Positions 22,484-33,754 of a stretch of DNA of 64,000 nt are shown in pieces (positions within the stretch are counted from its first letter, which is position 1; each line of letters opens with the position of its first letter). This stretch comes from Rhizodiscina lignyota (taxonomy: Eukaryota; Ascomycota; Dothideomycetes; Aulographales; Rhizodiscinaceae): positions 1,708,453-1,772,452 of the forward strand of contig ML978122.1 in NCBI GenBank assembly GCA_010015805.1, read 5' to 3'. The notes below the pieces were generated by a model. It was not told the origin of the DNA and did not search any database. It saw nothing but the letters and a program-made list of their open reading frames with translations. The translations under genes and the position numbers were made by a program.

Positions 22484-23347
22484 TGAAGGAAATGGCAGAC
22501 AGATGATGTTGTCGAATATTCATGTCTCACACCAGGATCAAAAATTGAAGTCTCCGGATAGCATGTTTTACGTAAGCACGCAAAGGTCACGGACTCCAAG
22601 CTATCGTGAGAAGATTGATCTGAAGTCTTGAAATGCTTTATTATTAAGATTACTATCCTTCATCATGTCTCAGCTATTAATACATGGAGCGAGATTCGCA
22701 CACTCGACTCTAAACTACATCCCCAGCAGTCCATCTCGTGGCACTGGCCAGTTCCACTACTTCAAGTCCATTTTCAGTCTTTCCATAACGCAAGACAGTG
22801 AAGAACGCTCCGGCCTTCTAGCTTTCGCGGATATTCCTCGAGTTGCAAGACCCGGCCAAGCTGTAACGCCTAATGGCGATCAGCTCTTACACTTTGAGAT
22901 AAGTGCGACTATCTCCGAAAGCCCAGTTGTATGTTCTTTGGAATGTACCAAACAATAGCGAGCTATTGTAAACTTGTTGCACTTTATTAATTTTAGAGCT
23001 AGACATAGTCTCTTTTCAATGTCTTGAAAGCTGTGGTCGATTTTTTGTCACCCTCGAGCCAGGAAAGGAGCAACAGAAGCGGGCTTTTGTCCCCGTCGCC
23101 CGTCGCCCGTCGGACGTGTTGTTGGTAAGGAGTCGTATGATGGCACTCCTTTTGGGAATAAAGAGAATCTCCCCTTATCGTGAATGCAAGTCGGGTAAGA
23201 AGTGTTATCGTCCAAAATTCGAGTATAAGCTAATAATGTTGTACGATTGTTGCCAACCGGTTGTCCAGTAGGCGTAGGCCGCTACGGTGATAAAAATGGA
23301 CTATACCAATATAGTGTGATGAGCGAGAGCGAGTGCTGCGATGCTGT
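22484..23347. other. Intergenic region, no gene recognised
   Basis: 864 bp between the WDR6 start and the DUF3176 stop. A 97-codon frame at 22665-22958 (+) lacks any domain. A direct duplication CCCGTCGCCCGTCGCCCGTC occurs near 23092-23111. Otherwise nothing is seen. Confidence 0.4.
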
Positions 23348-25453
23348 TCATATAGGAGACACGCCATGAATCTCAGGAGTTGATGCATGAATTTCGAATG
23401 ACATCGGATAATCGCCAGTGCCAGTCTCGGAAGATATCGTCCGTGTGTGCGAGAAACCCGTATCACGCTTGCTTGGAGCCAGCGAAAACTCGTCCGTCGG
23501 AGCTGATTCCATTCTACGCAATGCGACTTCTGAGCCATCTGTTGATTATCAGCTCGGTCAAATTCTGGCGGAGAGATTGCCGTAAACTTACTGTCGACAA
23601 CCATATCACGCTCGAAGAAGTGCGTGTATCCTTTTCTGGACTTAGCTTGCATTTCGTTTGTGAAATTTGCGCCACGTAAGATCTTGGCTGCATGGTGTCC
23701 GCGAGACAAAGTTGCAAGTTCGTTCGACTTCCATGCCGGTATTCCGGCCTTGCGAGTCTCAAAGTGCGAGAGGAACAAGAAAAGGTATCCAGCGAGGAGC
23801 AGTACAATAGGAAGAGCCATCCACGGCCACAGCACATGATAGTGTGTGGAGTAGTCAGCATGCTCTCCCGAGACGTTCCTCGCATTATCAGCGCCGTTGC
23901 GGAGAGCGTTCGTCATGCTGGCCGCAACCGAGTGGAAAGTGTCGTTTAATGACTTGCTGTCGAATAAGGGCTGCACAGCCGGAGGACCGAACTCCAAGGT
24001 ACTCGTATTGGCTACGAACCCGTTGAGGTTACCTAAGCTGAGGTTTTTAATGAACTGTGACTGGAGAAAGGAGCTTATACTGTCGACAGCAGGCTGAGAA
24101 ATGTTAAATCCATCACCCAACATCAGGTCCGATCTTTTCACAGATGAGCGGGAGTCGCTGAACTCAAGCGTTGCCAGTCCGGATGCCGATGAACTAAGAG
24201 GCTTCCAAGAGTCAGGCGAACGTTGTGCGGTGGTATTCTCGACACTATTCGGTACGACCGTGCCATTAACTACCGCGCTGGTATATTCGTTTACGCAATA
24301 CCAGAGTCCACATTCCGTGGCTTGCACGGGGAGATTCGGCCACTCTGCCGATGCATTGTGTTTATCTGGTATTATCTTCATGAGAGTTGTAGACCAAAAG
24401 AGGCTGTCCTTGCTCTTGAAGGTCAAAGTTTTGTTGGGGGTGCCGGTGCTGAACGTCGTCATCAGAGTCGACATTGCGTCCCCGATTTTCCAGGTTTCGA
24501 AGGTGTTGATGAAGAGGCCGTTTGGGAGAGACGCATTGACAATTTGGCCTTCAAATTCTGATGTGTTGTCTTCTTCCAGAGATATCACCAGAGGGTCCCC
24601 AGTCACCGGCTTGCCTTTCCGGACTTGATGTGACACGTCGTTGCATATACCACAGACAGCCAGAGATTGGAAGTTGTTCCATTTGCAGTTGCCAGTTGCG
24701 CAATGGTATGAAATCTGCTGTGTGACTGCATCCAAGGGTTCTGTGAGGCCATATAGCACAGCCGATTGCATTGAAAAGTCTGCAGTTGCCCGCACAGCCT
24801 GGAAGTCCTGCCCATTAACTCTAAGATCTAAAATTATGATTAGTAAAGGGTGGCACAATCAACGAAGGGTAAATTACTTGTTGCAGCAATGGTAAATTCT
24901 GATCCCTTGGAATATCTCTGGGCTTGAGCAATAGTGGCATTGTTTTTGAGAGGATTGTCCTGAAACACAAGCCTCGTCTGAAACTGTATCACTTGCTGAA
25001 TGAAAGGATCCACAGCGACTGAGAGGAGGACTATGAGGGCACCGAAGCATGCGAAGGTGCTGCACATCTGTTAACGTTGTTCATATTGTAGATGCGGCAA
25101 GCGAACCCTCCCCTAGTTCTGAACAATAGCCGAATGCTCCCAAGCGGACCTCGACTGGCCTGATTGAGCCAGTCGAATTCGATGAGACGACGGCGGCGCC
25201 GTGAGAATGATATCCACTTCCACTGGCTAATCGCTTCGCAGACGGCAAGGAGCAGCCATCCTTTGCTGATATTGGAGAAGATGGAGACAATAGTGTTCAG
25301 AGTGACGAAGCCATTGTCAAAGACCGGTTTACCATCGAAGTGAGCCAGTAAGACCACGATAACAACGAGCGAAGCTAGAGAGCCAGATAACGCCGCATAT
25401 TCAGTCAGCCAGGTGTCACCGAGGAAGAAACCGCCGTTTCGAGTCGCGGCCAT
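23348..25453 (-). CDS. DUF3176 multi-pass membrane protein
   Basis: Four exons: 25453-25107, 25059-24878, 24827-23592 and 23538-23348; introns 47, 50 and 53 bp; 651 residues. The DUF3176 signature is present: two N-terminal membrane segments (SGSLASLVVIVVLLAHF and TIVSIFSNISKGWLLLAVCE), then QWKWISF, FDWLNQASRGPLGS and TFACFGALIVLLSVAVDPFI. A large Cys- and Asn-X-Ser/Thr-containing region, likely extracytoplasmic, follows; then a last membrane segment (MALPIVLLLAGYLFLFL) and a polar Ser/Thr tail. This family is abundant and expanded in filamentous ascomycetes and has no established function. The first intron uses a weak GTTCGC donor but restores the conserved RGG-TFACFGAL join. Confidence 0.85.
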
Positions 25454-26224
25454 GCTGGATCACAACGGCGAACATAGGGCAGCGCAGTTGCGTCGCATGC
25501 CTGAGGAGAGAAAAATGATTGAGACATGGAAGCTGGAGATTCCTAAAAGTTATATTGAGATGCGGCTCTAGTGCCGTTGTATCTGATCTGCAGCCCAAAA
25601 ATAGGCAGTGCATGAATCGAGGCGGAGGCTGTTCGAGGTGCAAGGATGAGTGCCTTCTCAACTCGGTCAACCGTCTCTCTTACTCAGAACCTCTATTGCA
25701 AATGTAGCAAGTCATCAATACTAAATGAGTCGTTCGTGCTTTCATCATCTTTTCGTGCGAATATGTGGTTAGTCTTGTCCTGTTAACGTGGGATCCATGG
25801 GTAGGTGCATTCGCAGTGCCCCTCGAAGTCTCGGATTCTCACAACAAGAATTGTCAAACGAGTTTGCTCACGATCAAAATGTCCTTCGAAGGTCCATTGA
25901 ATTTTCCGAGTTTTTTCATTTTCTTAAGTTTTTTCAGTTTTTTTCAGTTTCATCTTTTTTCATCTTTTTTTCTTCAATTTTTTCATAAGTTAAGAATTGA
26001 AAGCGCGACAGTTGCGCTGCTGAGGCGACCAGGAAAGTTGCACCCATCAAAGGGTATTCAGCGAACGGTTTGATTGTAGTTGGAGCCTCCGTCTGACTCG
26101 GGAGTACATGCACTGAAGCCGTGTTTCGCCGGCGCAAAAGTGAGTTTGGTGATTCTTATACAACCGGCCTCTTTACATACGTGACCTTGAGAGTTTGGTC
26201 AGTCTTATCAATTTCTATCTTGCT
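25454..26224. other. Intergenic region with T-rich tract
   Basis: 771 bp. A strongly T-rich stretch with TTTTTTCA-like units runs from about 25908 to 25985. It may be a 3' UTR or nucleosome-free tract. No gene is recognised. Confidence 0.4.
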
Positions 26225-28098
26225 CTATCTATTCAAACTCTTCTCTCGTATGAACCAAGCACTCAAAGCCGCTCCGCTCACAATAACAATCTGCAACGCA
26301 AATGCCCATCTCGTGCTGTTTGCATAGCAGTCTGCCACAATTGCCCTCACTTCTGGGCTGAGCTGCCGCAGGTATGCAAGACTTTGGCGAACTCGCTCTG
26401 CTATCTCGGCAGCATCTTTACCAGTGCCGAGCTCCAAATCCAAATAATGTCTCAGGGCTTGATTTGCAACCGTTGCTGACAGTGAGACACCGAAGACAGA
26501 CCCCATCGACCTGAAGAGATATGAACAAGCCGTTGCGACAGCTTGATCCGCCTGGGAACAGTTTGCGACTACGACAGTTTAGTATAATTCCTATAAAGAG
26601 AAAATTGTGGAGAGAGACTTACTGATGCCAATCAAGGAAGTGGTCACTCCGATACCATTCGAGAACCCGCAGATGCACATGCCAATGATCATACCAACGG
26701 TCGAGTGCGCAACAAGGCCTGCGAAGAGCAGCACCAGTCCGACACCAATGACCAGGTTGCTATAAGCGATAACGGTGATCCAGTAATATCGCCCAGTTCT
26801 TTGCATGTAGAACCCGCCGAACAAACTCCCACTGACGCCGCAAATGATACTTGGTAACATCTGCAGGCCCGCTTGAGTAGCCGTAATGCCATTGACAGCC
26901 TGCCAGTAGAGTGGGATGTAGAAAATCGCCGCAAGCCATCCACTGAAAGAGAAGAAATTGCACAAGTAGCAGGCAACTAGACTCCGTTCGAAGATGATGT
27001 GTCCTGGAGCGCACGGTTCGGTTGCAACTCGCATCTCCACGTATACGAATATCAGGAAGAGAGGCAGTGAACTGCACAGCGCGGCGAGAGTGTACTTGTC
27101 TTTCCATGCAACGTTACTGCCTCGATCAAGGGCCAGAAGCAAGCTGAATACGGCAAGGACCAGTACGAAAGCTCCGAGGAAGTCGATTCGCTTTAGTTTC
27201 GATCGCCAATGGGTATGGTCTTGCTCCGGCATATGCAGTATCAGTCCCACAGCGACAATAGCAACTGCACATAGAGGTGCTTGGCCGAGGAAAGCCCAGC
27301 GCCATCCAATTGCGTCTGCTAGCAAGCCACCTAACGGTGCACCGGCTCCCGCGCCGGCTGCATATATGATATTAATATAGCCCTGCCACGTTCCTCTCTC
27401 CCTCAGCGACACTGTGTCGGAGAGGATGATGCTAACTACCGTAGTCATGCCACCACCTCCTATTCCAGCAAATGCACGTGCTGCTATCAAGCTTTCAATG
27501 TTGGGAGAGAGACCGCAGAAGAGGCAGCCAAGGCCAAAGATGGCATAGGCGAAGAGTAGGCATGATTTGCGGGAGAAGATATCGGAGAGTTTACCGTAGA
27601 GAGGTTGGAAGGACGTTAGCGTGAGGAAGTATCTACAGAATGTCAGCCACAAGGAACTACATAGCTCATGTTGTATTGACCTTACGCTGTGGCAATCCAG
27701 GACGTGTTGCTCAACGCATTCAAGTCTGTCCCAATCTTACCGTAGCTGCTCACAATGATTGTCTGGTCCGCTGCAGCGAGGAATACCCCGACACTGAGAG
27801 CAGGATATATATATTTCATCCGCTTCCGTACCTCTGGTAATCCTTCCGTTCCCTTTTGTGGCGGGACTGAAGTCCCATCTTGTCGTTCCAGATCATCGTC
27901 ACCCGCGGTACTAGAAGTCGATATAGGAGTATCGACTTGCGTCGTTGTGCCTGAGGCATCTGTCGAGCCATAAGAGATGGTGGCGTCCTCAGCGCCTTCG
28001 GGAACCAGAGAAGCTGAGGGATCGATATGAGGGAAGTTATGATGGTTCGAAGTCGGGTGAAGGAGTGGTGCTGTCTCTGAGGGTTCGCTCGCCGGCAT
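26225..28098 (-). CDS. MFS transporter, VBA-type (DHA2 family)
   Basis: Three exons: 28098-27686, 27632-26623, 26568-26225; introns 53 and 54 bp; 588 residues. A long polar N terminus contains a dileucine-like ETAPLLHP, common in vacuolar proteins. MFS motifs follow: LSVGVFLAAADQTIIVSSYG, YGKLSDIFSRKSCLLFAY (motif A), AGIGGGGMTTVVSIILSD and GAGAGAPLGGLLADAIGWRW (motif C-like), with about 14 helices. The closest characterised relatives are yeast Vba1-3, vacuolar basic-amino-acid transporters; drug efflux is an alternative for this family. The ATG chosen (MPASEPSETAP) precedes the dileucine region; upstream in-frame codons look like 5' UTR. Confidence 0.85.
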
Positions 28099-28631
28099 GT
28101 TGCTCTGTTCGATTAATACTCGAGCGAGACCGGAGTCGCACTTGAGCGGAATATGGAAAGTAGACAGCGGAGGGACGATGAGGTCGCGTGTGATACCTAC
28201 TCCGCACCATGTATACAAGTATTCTTAACGTATAACACTTACAAATTGCTATCTTTGTTGGATCGGCATTTCTACATGACATCGGCGTTCTGTGCCGAAG
28301 ACGAGCAATTGCAGCTGCCCGCTTTGATAACGGTTAATGCGGCTGTCGTCGGGTCCTGCAAGCGGTACCACTGCACCGGTGTCGGTAGCAGCAGCAATTG
28401 TAATATGCTTGGATCCCAACATTGTACAATTGCGTGCTCAGTAGAGGAGGCATAGACTATTGGTGGTGGTGAACGAGGTCTGTAGGTGAATGGGAGCTTG
28501 GATCTCTGAATCTCAGCATGTCAGCAAGATCTTCAGCGGCGGCCGTCGCCGTCTCAGAACTGGCCATCAGGCCATTCGGGAATCCCGAGACAACCGGTCT
28601 TTTCACTGCATCACCATCAACGTCAATACAC

Positions 28632-28658
28632 CAGCATGAAAATTCGTTTTTCATGCTG
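28632..28658. repeat. Perfect 11-bp inverted repeat (hairpin)
   Basis: Left arm CAGCATGAAAA, loop TTCGT, right arm TTTTCATGCTG. It could form a stable hairpin in DNA or RNA. No neighbouring gene end explains it. Confidence 0.8.
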
Positions 28659-29202
28659 CCTGAAAGGAGTCCAAGTTGCATACTTCAGCAGAATACTACG
28701 GAGTACTTTCTTTGACAAGGGGTCTCTTCTGCCCCAATTGCTGTTGACATATGTTTGCAAGCGTAATAGAAGCCAGCCTAAAGTCAGCTAGTAAGTATTG
28801 TAAAAGAGAAGCGTGGACCGATGTATATCGATCATTTACCTTCTGCCCACAGATGAAGTGCACCGAAAAGGCATTTCCTAGGCAGAGTCGCTGCACTTTC
28901 GTATTCTAGATACAAAATCACCTTCAACGCAACTATCCAGGATCTTTACCCCTGTCGTAGACAATATCAACGGGTAGCTACTCATTGTATCAGAGTATGA
29001 GTTAATTTGGTTGGGAGTGCCAGCAGGGAGTACATACGAAGTGAGGGTTCGTCATCCTTCATGGATATCAGCGGTGGACGTTTGATGTTCCTGTATCGAG
29101 TTTACAATATCTTTGGGGACGTTATCAAAGCGTACTTCGTTCGCCAGGAGATGGATGGCGGTGCAGGGCAGCCTGGTGGAACAGAGTAGAGTGTAAACAC
29201 AT

Positions 29203-29311
29203 AACCCTAACCCTATAAATCACTCTAACACGTTTGGAATATGTTAGGTAGGGTTACCAAACCCTAACAACCAACACAACACATGTTGACTAGGGTTTCA
29301 CAACCCTAGTC
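29203..29311. repeat. Interstitial telomere-like repeats, partly head-to-head
   Basis: Three clusters of the TTAGGG-type unit lie within 109 bp: AACCCTAACCCTA at 29203-29215; TAGGGTT/ACCA/AACCCTA at 29249-29266; and GACTAGGGTT/TCAC/AACCCTAGTC at 29288-29311. The last two are perfect inverted repeats with 4-nt loops. TTAGGG is the telomere unit of most filamentous ascomycetes. The site lies 190 bp beyond the stop of the ZZ/EF-hand gene. Confidence 0.85.
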
Positions 29312-29502
29312 ATCGGCTCCAAACACCTATTGCGCATTTACAATAGCGCAACGTTACCTACTTCGTACCCTGATAATGATGTAGCAAGGAATTATATAAC
29401 ATCACCTCTACGTCTCTTCAAAGAAGCCAAGAGGTCATTTTAATGTTCAATTTCTCTCCGATCATAATCTTACAAAGCGCTTTTCAGAATTTACATATCG
29501 TT

Positions 29503-32334
29503 TCAAATCTGGCCCACGTCGATCCACTCCTCGATAAAAGAAGTCTTCCTGCTTTGGCCTTTCAGCATGTTCAGCGTCGCCAGGAACTCCTGCCAACTGA
29601 TCAGTCCTGGTGCGCCCCGCTCCTCGATTTCCTTTTCGTAGGCATTCAACTCGGACCATAAGGCTAGCAGTTCTCTATGTCCAGGGCCGTCCGATGCCGA
29701 CTCCACCACTGTTGGAATTTCCGGAGTGGTGGGATTTGTTGGATTTCCATCTTCTTTTGACTGAGCGGAGCGGATGCCTCGATTGAGGTCTGCAGAGGAA
29801 GGTCGATGATGGGGCAACGTCATGTCCACATCACTATTAATCGCGTGTGCTGGAGCTGGATTTCCTACTTCTGGAGTACCAGCCTGCATGTCTACTGCAT
29901 CGCTCAGAGGCAAAGGCGGATATTCCCTGACGGAGTATCCAGCTGCAACGAGCAGGTCTTCTAGCGAAGACTGCTGTATATCATTGACAAGGCCGTCCAT
30001 GATCTCATGAATGTTGTGTGCCGGAGCATTGTTGGTAATTGAATTGGTTACCTCGTTAACGACATCGGCTTGCTGCTCCTCCGGGACTTGATTTGGGACA
30101 GATGATATGTGCCGCGCATGTGCGCTTGAAGCGTCCGATTCATCATCATCATTGGGAGGCCTCTGTGCCTCGTCGGCATTCTGCTCCCTCTTTGACCGCT
30201 CCACTGCCACTGCTGTTGCGACTAATGGGTCTTTCTCGGCCTCTGCGGCTTCCTCCTTCGCCCTCTTTTCTTCCTCTTCATACTCTGCAATCTCTTTTGC
30301 CCACCTCTTGCGGGCTTCTCGAGTATCCTTCACTCGCATAGCCATGTCTTCTGCGCGTTTGAAGAAGGGATTCAGCATCTCGATGAATCCTTGCTGGGTG
30401 ATTTGGTAGAGTATATCGCTCCCAATATTTCTTTCATCTTCAGGGATCTCGTAACCGCCCCAACGTTCATTCTTGGGCCGGTGAGAGGAAATCGAGGCAT
30501 TTGAGCGAGTCTCGTCGTCGTCCAAGAAGCGAACCTTTGAAGACGAGCGAGAACGGGGCGACAAAGGTCTGGATCCTTCTGGAGTCTCTCGGAGCGCAGA
30601 TCGAGGAGCTCCGTTGGCTTTGTGGTCGCCATCATTGTCACCATTTGGCTCCGGATCATCGTCTGACTGATAGCCGGGTGGTGGCGAGGCACCGTTCTCT
30701 TCGTCGACATAAAATTGCCGCCGTTGCCAACGTTCTCGCCGAATGTCGTCAGTCCATCTGTTTTCTCGCCCTCCTACATTCCAGAGCGACTCAGTGTCGT
30801 CTCGATCCTCCGCGATGACGTTGTCGTCAAGTGCGCTCGGTTCCCAGGGCACGAAGGAGGAGTTGGATTCGATTATAGACTCCTTCAATGGGCGGGTACG
30901 CGGTCTACGTTGCTGGTCAAGAGGAAAAATCGAGTTGAGAGGCTGGCTACCGTCGATACGATTGCGTTCTAATAAGAGGTGCAATTCTTCTTCCTCGAGC
31001 ATAAGGTGATCACGCGTAATCTGCAATTTGATGATGAAATGGCTGCGGAACATGTGAAGACAATCTTTCCTCGATATGTAACCGTCGCCATCTTCATCGT
31101 AGCCGTTAAAGACTGCTTGGAGCTTCCTCAGATATCCCTGCTTTAAGCTCTGTATCGAGAGCCCCGCGACGAACTCTTCGAATCCAATACAACCGTCATC
31201 GTTGCTGTCGAAGAAGGTGAAATAACGCCGGTAGACAAAGTTATCCTTTGGAGGTGAAATCCAACTTGGAAGAAAGGCTCTGTTGAAAGAATTCGCGTCA
31301 ATCGCCGCACCAAGTTCATTCGGATCGCCTTCCCAGGGATGTACGTTTGCGAGACAAGTGAACTGATCGTATAGCGCATTTAACTCTTCTGGATCAAACT
31401 TCGTCTCCTCTACTAGCCGCCTCCTTAGGTCCTGAGGGAGTGCTCGAGGCAACATCCCTGGCTCGCCTGGATATATGACTGGTTGCATCTGCCGCGGTGA
31501 ACCAAGATATGGTGCAGGTATGTTAATCTTGATGAACAGATGAGTCTTGGTGTGCTGCCCTTGAGCTTCGCAATCAGAGCAGAGATCATAGTCCGCACAG
31601 TTGATGCAGTGCCATCGTACTCCGTGAATAGGGTACATATCACACGCATTGCAGCCCACCCCACGGTGCACATAGCCATCTTGCCGAGCGCGGTCCTCGC
31701 TGATGTGGTAAAGGAGCTGGGTAAGTGCGGTCCCAGTTGGTTGCTGGCCTGCAATCGTTTGCATTGGTTCTGGGATAGCAAACTCTGTTGCAGCGACGGT
31801 GGCCCTTTCCTCATCATGATCTAGCGGAACTTGATCAAATAGATTAGACGGTAGATCGCGTCCACGCATGAAATCGTCAAATCCAGGAGTCGAACGAGGG
31901 ACACGTAGATCACCGCGGACACCGAGCCACCTAAAGATTTCGAGCAAGGCCATCGTTCGCGCTTCGATGTATTCCTCCATCGAAAACTGGTCGGTCCCCA
32001 CTCGCCCAAGAACGCTGTAAAAGTGATCCAGAGGTAGTTCAGTGCGGTGCTCTCTGCCACTGTGAACGGCTTGTAAGTCATCTGAAATGATGGCATCTTG
32101 GGGATTAGGCGCGCTCAAATGATTTGGATGGGTTTGAGTAGACTCTGGGGAAGGTGTGGCGCTCCGTCGCCGTCGTCGATGAATTGCGCCGCGTCGGGTT
32201 AGCTGTGGTGCTGCAGCAGGTGCTTGAAGCGAATTGTAGAGCTGTGCGGCACTCGCAACCGCAGTAATTCCAATAATCACATAGATTATTGGCCGATAGC
32301 GGCCCAGTGATGAGCTCGAGGCGGAGGAGTCCAT
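29503..32334 (-). CDS. ZZ zinc-finger and EF-hand membrane protein
   Basis: Single exon, 943 residues from ATG at 32334 (the frame extends upstream without another ATG). Residues about 14-33 form one membrane segment (PIIYVIIGITAVASAAQLY), followed by an Arg-rich stretch. A ZZ finger lies at about 223-268, with Cys pairs at 228/231, 243/246 and 252/255 and His at 261 and 265. Two EF-hands follow: DSNDDGCIGFEE (about 376-387) and DEDGDGYISRKD (about 412-424), both with good calcium ligands. The C-terminal half is acidic, coiled (KEIAEYEEEEKRAKEEAAEA) and disordered. Homologues occur across filamentous ascomycetes; the molecular role is not established to my knowledge. Calcium-responsive scaffolding at an internal membrane is a guess. 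It diverges from the Dsc4-like gene. Confidence 0.85.
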   Translation of the reverse strand: MDSSASSSSLGRYRPIIYVIIGITAVASAAQLYNSLQAPAAAPQLTRRGAIHRRRRRSATPSPESTQTHPNHLSAPNPQDAIISDDLQAVHSGREHRTELPLDHFYSVLGRVGTDQFSMEEYIEARTMALLEIFRWLGVRGDLRVPRSTPGFDDFMRGRDLPSNLFDQVPLDHDEERATVAATEFAIPEPMQTIAGQQPTGTALTQLLYHISEDRARQDGYVHRGVGCNACDMYPIHGVRWHCINCADYDLCSDCEAQGQHTKTHLFIKINIPAPYLGSPRQMQPVIYPGEPGMLPRALPQDLRRRLVEETKFDPEELNALYDQFTCLANVHPWEGDPNELGAAIDANSFNRAFLPSWISPPKDNFVYRRYFTFFDSNDDGCIGFEEFVAGLSIQSLKQGYLRKLQAVFNGYDEDGDGYISRKDCLHMFRSHFIIKLQITRDHLMLEEEELHLLLERNRIDGSQPLNSIFPLDQQRRPRTRPLKESIIESNSSFVPWEPSALDDNVIAEDRDDTESLWNVGGRENRWTDDIRRERWQRRQFYVDEENGASPPPGYQSDDDPEPNGDNDGDHKANGAPRSALRETPEGSRPLSPRSRSSSKVRFLDDDETRSNASISSHRPKNERWGGYEIPEDERNIGSDILYQITQQGFIEMLNPFFKRAEDMAMRVKDTREARKRWAKEIAEYEEEEKRAKEEAAEAEKDPLVATAVAVERSKREQNADEAQRPPNDDDESDASSAHARHISSVPNQVPEEQQADVVNEVTNSITNNAPAHNIHEIMDGLVNDIQQSSLEDLLVAAGYSVREYPPLPLSDAVDMQAGTPEVGNPAPAHAINSDVDMTLPHHRPSSADLNRGIRSAQSKEDGNPTNPTTPEIPTVVESASDGPGHRELLALWSELNAYEKEIEERGAPGLISWQEFLATLNMLKGQSRKTSFIEEWIDVGQI

Positions 32335-32718
32335 GTTGGCAGTAGCTCGCCTTTGCTCTCGCGATATCCAAAATGGTGGTGAGCTCAAGCTCGGGGACAA
32401 ATATTTATTTGTACCGCATCATGGAGTGTTCTGTCTCTCGGCACAGGTTGCACGGGAAACAGAACACATGCAGGCATCGAGTGTTATTTCGTGCCCCTGA
32501 AACACTTTTGATTTTATCTGAAAAAGTTGAATAGGATGCTAGCGGTGCTCGGCTTAACGTCGGCATTGTTGAGGGCTTGGAGCTGGCGCGGGAGCCATGC
32601 CATGCCATGCGTATATCATCGTGGTGCTAGCGTGTAGCTCTTAAACCTTCCTTAAACTCCACATCATTGCTGCTTCTCATCAATGACCTCGCAAATATCT
32701 CAAGTGTCTCTTTGAGAT
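32335..32718. promoter_or_regulatory. Divergent promoter, ZZ/EF-hand gene / Dsc4-like gene
   Basis: 384 bp between divergent starts. A short tandem of CCATG units (GCCATGCCATGCCATGCG) lies at about 32596-32613. No gene is seen inside. Confidence 0.35.
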
Positions 32719-33754
32719 ATGAATGATGAGGCCTCCTCATCTTCCGCACCGCCGCCTATAGCCTCCCCAGATCACGACGCAACGGTGCCTGCGGCGACAG
32801 CGGCCAGCGATGAGGTAGTGCACGCGGACAAGGATGCGGAGGAGGAGAGGAGCAAGATAGCGGCCAAGAAAGCTGCAAACCTGAAAGATGTAATTCGCAC
32901 TTTCGATATGCTCGTATATGCGCAGCTGGCTGCTGTATATTACATGGAGTATTACCCCCAAACTCACCTTCGCCTGAACTTTCGTTGACAGCTAATGCAG
33001 TACCTCTCTGCTTCGTTTCCTCCTCCGATCGTTCACTCAGCTTCTGTACCTTACTCCAAAGCCGCCGATGGTGCCTACACCCCCAAATCTCAAAGACCGG
33101 CCCTATATCGGCGCTATCGTGGGTGTCAATCTATTCTGCCTGTTACTACATCTGTACCTATCACACCCTTCGGCTGGAGAGGCGACGCGTGGATACCTGC
33201 ATGGCGGACTCATGATTGACTTCATCGGTCAGAAGGGACCTACATCGAAGTTGCGTTTGGTCTTACTGGATTTAGCAATCACCGCATTACAAATGATCAT
33301 GCTAGCAGTGACGGCCGAAGAGAAGAAGGCGGAGAAGAAAGGCAAACGAAGACGCAAGAGCCATCGTCGGCAAGCCCAGGATGCCTCTACGTCTACATCG
33401 ACCGATCACATACCTCACACGACATCAGAGACCCCAGCTACAGAGGAGACGGCTCAATCGACTTCGCAGGATCACGATGCTGAAGAGCAAGGAGTCCGTC
33501 GATCGCTTGAATCGGCTCCCCTATTGCGCAACTCTAATTTTGCAGAGCTCGATTCTCCTGCTGCAAATAGAGAATTACTCGATCGGTTGACCTCTGGACA
33601 AGCGATAACAGCAAAGTTCTACATTGTCGATGCGATGCGCGATGAATGGCGTGCGTATGGAGAGGTATCTCAGTCCGGAGCGACAAGTGCAGAGAGCCTA
33701 GCAGCGGCGCTCTCAAGAAGTAGCAGTGCGTTGAGAAGGATGCGAGGAGGGTGA
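32719..33754 (+). CDS. DUF1746 protein, Dsc E3 ligase subunit 4-like
   Basis: Exons 32719-32948 and 33001-33754 around a 52-bp intron; 327 residues. The DUF1746 signature spans the intron: LKDVIRTFDMLVYAQLAAVYYMD, then TSLLRFLLRSFTQLYLTPKP. Two further hydrophobic segments follow (IGAIVGVNLFCLLLHLYLSH and LRLVLLDLAITALQMIMLAV). A basic Lys/Arg block (KKGKRRRKSHRR) and a disordered tail complete it. In fission yeast the DUF1746 protein Dsc4 is a membrane subunit of the Golgi Dsc ubiquitin ligase that releases the SREBP factor Sre1; in Aspergillus this route serves hypoxia adaptation and azole tolerance. Function here is by homology. Confidence 0.82.

Larger units (their letters stand above)
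28099..29502. other. Intergenic region with hairpin and telomere-like repeats
   Basis: 1.4 kb. It holds the 28632-28658 hairpin and the telomere-like cluster at 29203-29311, listed separately. A 74-codon minus-strand frame at 28457-28681 (ends LVHHHQ) has fairly protein-like composition but no domain or confirmed splice partner. It could be a small or decayed gene. Confidence 0.35.

Noticed and set aside
22665-22958. 97-codon plus-strand frame upstream of WDR6
   Set aside because: No domain, no intron support, and weak coding character.
25905-25990. T-rich stretch resembling a poly-T or retro-element tail
   Set aside because: No target-site duplication or element body next to it; simple low-complexity intergenic DNA.
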